A DNA stretch of 9,667 bases. It comes from Candidatus Pelethomonas intestinigallinarum. Its GTDB lineage: Bacteria > Bacillota > Clostridia > Oscillospirales > Oscillospiraceae. The notes beneath the pieces are model-generated. The model searched no databases. It had not been told where the DNA came from and saw only the letters and a list, made by a program, of their open reading frames with translations. Both the position numbers and the translations under genes were made by a program. This document shows positions 6,131 through 9,667 of the stretch, piece after piece; the stretch's first letter is position 1, and the number at the start of each line of letters is the position of its first letter. Location of the stretch: assembly GCA_018712665.1 (NCBI GenBank), contig DVGP01000010.1, positions 1-9,667 of the forward strand, read 5' to 3'.

Positions 6131-8581
6131 ATGGAGACAAAACAGAAGATCATGACGTTGGACCAGCTCTCGGTGGGCGAGAGCTGCGAGATCTGCCAGG
6201 TGGGCAACCAGCGGGGGGCGGTGAAGCGCCGGCTGGTGGACATGGGTCTCACCCCTGGCACGGTGGTGACCCTGGTGAAGATCGCCCCCTTCGGGGACCC
6301 CATGGAGCTGCGGCTGCGGGGGTATGAGCTGAGCCTGCGGAAGGAGGACGCAGCCCAGATCCGCGTCCGTCCGGCCAAGGAGACCACGGCGGGCAGCGAT
6401 GTCTGTGAAAAGGGCTACCACATCACCTCCCCCTGCTCCGGGGACTGCGCCCACTGCGCCCGCCGGACGGAGGAGCAGGAGGCCATGCGCCGCGCCCACG
6501 AGCACGAGCAGGCCCAGCACCCCAGTACATACGACCCCCGCGCCCACGACCAGCGCCAGTGGAAGGTGGCATTGGTGGGCAACCCCAACTGCGGCAAGAC
6601 CACCCTCTTCAACGCCCTCACCGGGTCCGACCAGTATGTGGGCAACTGGCCCGGCGTGACGGTGGAGAAGAAGGAGGGCACCGCCAAGGTGGGGGATGTG
6701 AGCTTCACGGTGGTGGATCTTCCGGGAATTTATTCCCTGTCCCCCTACTCCATGGAGGAGCTGGTGGCCCGGCGGTTCATCATCGGGGAGAAGCCAGACG
6801 CCATCATCAACATCGTGGACGCCACCAACTTGGAGCGGAACCTCTACCTGACCATGCAGCTGCTGGAGCTGGAGCGGCCCATGGTCCTGGCGCTGAACTT
6901 CATGGACGAGGTGGAGAAGAAGGGGGACCAGATCGACTGCGGTAAGCTTTCCGCCCACCTGGGGGTGCCGGTGATCCCCATTTCCGCCCGGGACGGACAG
7001 AACATCGACAAGCTGGTGGAGGAGGCCCACCGCCAAATGCATACCGGGCTGACGCTGGAGCCCGACGACCTCTACGACGACTTCACCCACGCCATCCATC
7101 ACCGCATCGGGGACATCATCCACGACCGGGCTTACGAGCGGGGCATCCCCGCCCACTGGGCGGCCATCAAGCTGCTGGAGGGGGACAGCGAGGTGGCCAA
7201 GGACCTGGGGCTGGGGGAGACCACTCTGCGGCGCATCGACCAGATCGCCACGGAGTACGAGGCCTCCAGCGAGCTGGGGGACCGGGAGACCCTTCTGGCG
7301 GACAGCCGCTACCGCTTCGTGGAGCGGGTGGTCCGTTCCAGCGTGAAGCGCCGCGGCGACGGCGGCAAGCCCACCATCACCGAGCGCATCGACGCGGTGG
7401 CCACCCACAAGTACTTCGCCCTGCCCCTGTTCCTGGCCATGATGCTGGTGGTGTTCCTCATCACCTTCAGCGGCCCCGGGGCCTGGCTCTCCGACGGCAT
7501 CGCCGCCTTTCTGGAGAATGTGCTCTGCCCCGGCGCGTCGGCATGGCTCAATTCTTTGGGCGCCCCCGCCTGGCTCACCGGACTGCTGGTGGACGGGCTG
7601 ATCTCCGGGGTGGGGGGCGTGATCACCTTCCTGCCCATGATCGCCCTGCTCTTCCTCTTCCTCTCCCTGCTGGAGGACAGCGGCTACATGGCCCGGGCGG
7701 CCTTCGTCATGGACCGGACATTGCGGCACTTCGGCCTCAGCGGCAAGGCCTTCATCCCCATGCTCATGGGCTTCGGCTGCACGGTGCCCGCCGTCATGGG
7801 TGCCCGGACCATGGAGAACGAGAAGGACCGGCGGATGACGATATTGCTGGTTCCCTTCATGTCCTGCGGCGCCCGTCTGCCCATCTACGGCCTGATGACC
7901 GCAGCCTTCTTCCCGGACCATGCGGGGCTGGTGGTGTTCGGACTGTACCTGCTGGGACCGGTGCTGGCCTTCCTCTCCGGCCTGTTCCTCAAGCGGTTCC
8001 TCTTCAAGGGGGAGCCGGCCCCCTTCCTGCTGGAGCTGCCCCCCTACCGGATGCCCACGGCCAAGAACATCTGGCTCCACGTGTGGCAGCGGGTCCGGGA
8101 CTTCCTCACCCGGGCGGGCACCATCATCGCCGCTATGAGCGTGGTGGTGTGGTTCCTCCAGAGCTTCGGCCCCAACTTCCAGATGGTCTCCGACACGGCG
8201 GAGAGCATCCTGGCCCGGTTCGGCAGCTTCATCGCCCCTATCTTCGCCCCCCTGGGCTTCGGCGCCTGGCAGGCGGCGGTGGCGTTGCTGACGGGGCTCA
8301 TCGCCAAGGAGGCAGTGGTCAGCTCCATGAGCCTGTTCTACGGCTTCTCCATGACGGATTACGCCGCCGCGGGGGCGGCCATGGCGGTTACGTTCTCTCC
8401 CGCCGCGGCCCTGGCCTTCCTGGTGTTCTGCGCCCTGTACACCCCCTGCGTGGCGGCCATCGCCACCATCCGCCGGGAGATGGGCAGCCGCCGCTGGACG
8501 GTGCTGACCCTGGCCTGGCAGCTGGCGGTGGCCTATTTGGCCAGCTTTGTGGCCTACCATTTGGCCCTGCTGATGCTGTAG
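6131..8581 (+). CDS. feoB: FeoA-FeoB fusion ferrous iron transporter
   Basis: This 816-aa protein has FeoA joined to FeoB in one chain. ATG 6131 is chosen because GGGAG (6120-6124) lies 6 nt upstream; the TTG at 6098 would lie at the predicted transcription start. FeoA domain: about 9-79 (RLVDMGLTPGTVV, 34-46). Linker: C92, C102, C106 and C109, then a His-rich stretch (123-139). G domain: G1 GNPNCGKT (150-157), G3 DLPG (196-199), G4 NFMD (256-259), G5 SAR (285-287). A helical regulatory region spans about 300-425. The membrane domain starts near 430, with canonical gate motifs GFGCTVPAVMGAR (547-559) and PFMSCGARLP (575-584), LIAKEAVVSS (723-732) and TPC773. All key elements are intact. It imports Fe2+ across the cytoplasmic membrane with GTP-dependent control. 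It is transcribed alone from a promoter with a DtxR-like operator and ends in a strong terminator; it is divergent from the amidase-feoA-feoB block. Confidence 0.95.
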   Translation: METKQKIMTLDQLSVGESCEICQVGNQRGAVKRRLVDMGLTPGTVVTLVKIAPFGDPMELRLRGYELSLRKEDAAQIRVRPAKETTAGSDVCEKGYHITSPCSGDCAHCARRTEEQEAMRRAHEHEQAQHPSTYDPRAHDQRQWKVALVGNPNCGKTTLFNALTGSDQYVGNWPGVTVEKKEGTAKVGDVSFTVVDLPGIYSLSPYSMEELVARRFIIGEKPDAIINIVDATNLERNLYLTMQLLELERPMVLALNFMDEVEKKGDQIDCGKLSAHLGVPVIPISARDGQNIDKLVEEAHRQMHTGLTLEPDDLYDDFTHAIHHRIGDIIHDRAYERGIPAHWAAIKLLEGDSEVAKDLGLGETTLRRIDQIATEYEASSELGDRETLLADSRYRFVERVVRSSVKRRGDGGKPTITERIDAVATHKYFALPLFLAMMLVVFLITFSGPGAWLSDGIAAFLENVLCPGASAWLNSLGAPAWLTGLLVDGLISGVGGVITFLPMIALLFLFLSLLEDSGYMARAAFVMDRTLRHFGLSGKAFIPMLMGFGCTVPAVMGARTMENEKDRRMTILLVPFMSCGARLPIYGLMTAAFFPDHAGLVVFGLYLLGPVLAFLSGLFLKRFLFKGEPAPFLLELPPYRMPTAKNIWLHVWQRVRDFLTRAGTIIAAMSVVVWFLQSFGPNFQMVSDTAESILARFGSFIAPIFAPLGFGAWQAAVALLTGLIAKEAVVSSMSLFYGFSMTDYAAAGAAMAVTFSPAAALAFLVFCALYTPCVAAIATIRREMGSRRWTVLTLAWQLAVAYLASFVAYHLALLML

Positions 8582-8592
8582 AACGATAAAAG

Positions 8593-8638
8593 TTCCCCGG
8601 CGAAGCGGTATCTCAGCCGCCTCGCCGGGGGATTTTTT
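8593..8638 (+). terminator. Rho-independent terminator of the feo fusion gene
   Basis: CCCCGGCG (8595-8602) pairs with CGCCGGGG (8623-8630), with an inner GCGG/CCGC stem around an 8-nt loop. T6 follows at 8633-8638. It begins 12 nt after the stop codon. The T-run again overlaps the start of a repeat copy. Confidence 0.9.
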
Positions 8639-8792
8639 GCTATGCAAAAGCATAGCAAAAGTGCCATGTGCCGTCTCTGACGGCACGGCATGGAATTTCA
8701 GCGCGTGGGCCGGGGACGGCCCACATGCGCGAAACTTCATGCGCCGCGTACTTTTACTTGATATCGTAGTGCGCCCGTGGCGCATGAAGTTT
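8635..8792 (+). repeat. Structured intergenic repeat, copy 2
   Basis: This is the gap-free partner of 595-752, in the same orientation. The hairpins TGCCGTC-TCT-GACGGCA (8669-8685) and the GGGA-loop hairpin (8701-8730) are the same as in copy 1. The long helix 8732-8747 with 8777-8792 is complete here: 16 pairs, one G-T. The crossing helix 8655-8664 with 8748-8757 keeps nine of ten positions, counting one G-T. A624-T708 of copy 1 is replaced by C8664-G8748, a compensatory change. The element ends at the base before the stop codon (TAA, 8795-8793) of the minus-strand membrane-protein remnant, so it fills the space between convergent genes. Confidence 0.85.
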
Positions 8793-9551
8793 TTACTGAT
8801 TTTCTGATTTCTCCGTCCTGCGTGTGCGCCACATCCGCACCGCGCCCGTCACCACCGCCGCCGCCAGGTACAGCGCGAGCAGGTCCTGGAGGGCGGAGAG
8901 GGGCGTAACGGCCCAGTGGACCCCGGCGCGATACAGCGCCGTCGTCAGCAGAGAGAGCAGGTATGGTCCGACCACCACCCCCGCGGCCCCGGCCAGGAGC
9001 AGGAGCTTGTTCCGCCGGGCGGTCGGCAGCGGCGCGTTCCGGAAGGAACGGGCGGTGGCGGCGATCAAGGCCAGCATGAAGGTGATCTGGACGGCGGCGG
9101 AGATGAAGTGGGCTCCGCTGTAGTAGGCGTAGGTGGCGGGGACGAACAGGAACCGCCAGCGGAGGCCTGTAAAGCAGATAAGGTATACATCCGCCAGGTA
9201 GTACATCGTCCAGGCGCACCACAGCCCCGACCGCCGCCGGGCCAGGAAGCAGATGGCGGCGCACAGCAGGAAGGGCAGGGCCAGGACCAGCCCCGTCAGG
9301 AGCCCGCCCATGGCCGTCAGCAGGAGCAGGACCAGAAAGGCCATGCACAGCAGGATGACGCCGGCCACTTTTCGTCCGGGCGTCCGCTCCCGCTGGACTA
9401 CCACCGTCACCGGGGGCGGTGGGTCCTCCCGGGGGGCCTCCTCACAGGGCGGCTTCCGGTCCAGGACCAGCTCGTCCAGAGAGACGCCGAAGAGCTGGCT
9501 GAGCTTCACCAATTTCTCCAGGTCCGGCACGCTGCCCCCCGTTTCCCTTAG
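8793..9551 (-). pseudogene. XRE-HTH membrane protein, 5' end missing
   Basis: The readable frame on the minus strand begins after TAA (9554-9552) and gives LRETGGS, then V-P-D-L-E-K-L-V-K-L-S-Q-L-F-G-V-S-L-D-E-L. This is the end of an XRE/Cro-C1 helix-turn-helix domain, which usually reads WETG-x-S-x-PDLEKL. About the first 40 residues, including the DNA-recognition helices, are absent, and the expected Trp codon TGG is AGG. The rest is intact: a charged Pro-rich linker, then about six or seven hydrophobic segments, ending in RRTEKSENQ. A GTG at 9530 could start a 245-aa membrane protein, but it has no good ribosome binding site. Complete relatives combine an HTH with a membrane region; their signals are unknown to me. 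The truncation point faces a recombinase tail, which suggests disruption by insertion. Confidence 0.75.
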
Positions 9552-9582
9552 TTAAAGATATTGTTGGGTATCTCAAGATGTG
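9540..9582. other. Putative mobile-element attachment junction
   Basis: XRE-domain coding similarity stops at about 9547, and the recombinase stop codon is at 9583, leaving ~35 nt of AT-richer sequence between them. GGGAAACGGGGGG (minus strand, 9547-9535) encodes the conserved ETGG turn and contains a GA dinucleotide. GA is the crossover dinucleotide of the TndX/TnpX group of large serine recombinases. The exact crossover point cannot be fixed without the other end of the element. Confidence 0.5.
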
Positions 9583-9667
9583 TCATTCGATTTTGCCGAT
9601 AAAGCGGTAGAAGATTTCCACTTCCTGTTCCCGGCTTCCGTCCTCACTTTTGACCGCTTCATGGACA
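9583..9667 (-). CDS. Serine recombinase, C-terminal end only
   Basis: Twenty-seven codons are visible on the minus strand, from the window edge to TGA at 9585-9583. They read V-H-E-A-V-K-S-E-D-G-S-R-E-Q and then EVEIFYRFIGKIE. The pattern of a VHE start, a short charged turn with Gln, and a VEIxYxFIG ending is typical of the C-terminal tail (DUF4368-type) of large serine recombinases of Clostridia mobile elements. This is family recollection from a short stretch, so the call is tentative. Base composition is visibly lower in GC than the rest of the window. Such recombinases commonly lie at one end of the element with their stop codon close to the attachment site, as here. Confidence 0.6.
   Translation of the reverse strand, partial: VHEAVKSEDGSREQEVEIFYRFIGKIE

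Noticed and set aside
6086..8785. An 899-codon open frame on the minus strand opposite the feo fusion gene
   Set aside because: It mirrors a certain FeoA-FeoB gene, and its composition (Gly, His, Gln, Val rich) reflects the opposite-strand codons. It shows no recognisable domain, and its start lies in the structured repeat.
1..9667. tRNA or rRNA genes
   Set aside because: No cloverleaf with TTCRA arm or rRNA-like conserved segment was seen on either strand.

Overview
The window is GC-rich, compactly organised DNA. The gene families and style suggest a gut Clostridia/Oscillospiraceae-type Firmicute (Flavonifractor or Lawsonibacter-like). They include two Feo transporters, a spore-former-type N-acetylmuramoyl-L-alanine amidase with a copper-amine-oxidase-N-like domain, an RsiV/DUF3298 protein, an XRE-HTH membrane protein and a large serine recombinase tail. 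The taxon is an inference; no rRNA or marker gene is present.

Layout, left to right: the 3' part of an RsiV/DUF3298-type gene (+) with a strong terminator; a 158-bp structured repeat (copy 1); a cytoplasmic serine hydrolase of the beta-lactamase/PBP fold (+); a bidirectional terminator; a convergent minus-strand block, transcribed as amidase, then feoA, then feoB, with a terminator and an array of palindromes between feoA and feoB; a divergent control region; a plus-strand feoA-feoB fusion gene with a terminator; repeat copy 2; an XRE-family membrane regulator cut off at its 5' end; and, at the right edge, the last 27 codons of a probable serine recombinase in lower-GC DNA.

The biological core is iron, or another divalent metal. 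Two different ferrous-iron transporters lie back to back: a stand-alone FeoA plus a 622-aa FeoB with non-canonical gate motifs, and an 816-aa FeoA-FeoB fusion with the canonical gate. Both carry cysteine clusters near the G domain, in different places, and no feoC is seen. The fusion gene has a good sigma-A promoter whose -10 lies inside a palindrome resembling a DtxR/IdeR operator, so metal-dependent repression is likely.

Two non-coding observations deserve attention. First, the two copies of the 158-bp repeat lie 8,040 bp apart in the same orientation, and each starts in the T-tract of a terminator. They can fold into a shared structure of two hairpins (one with a GNRA-type loop) plus two helices in an H-type pseudoknot arrangement, with one true compensatory base-pair change between copies. 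Second, the right edge looks like the junction of a serine-recombinase mobile element inserted into the helix-turn-helix region of the XRE gene.
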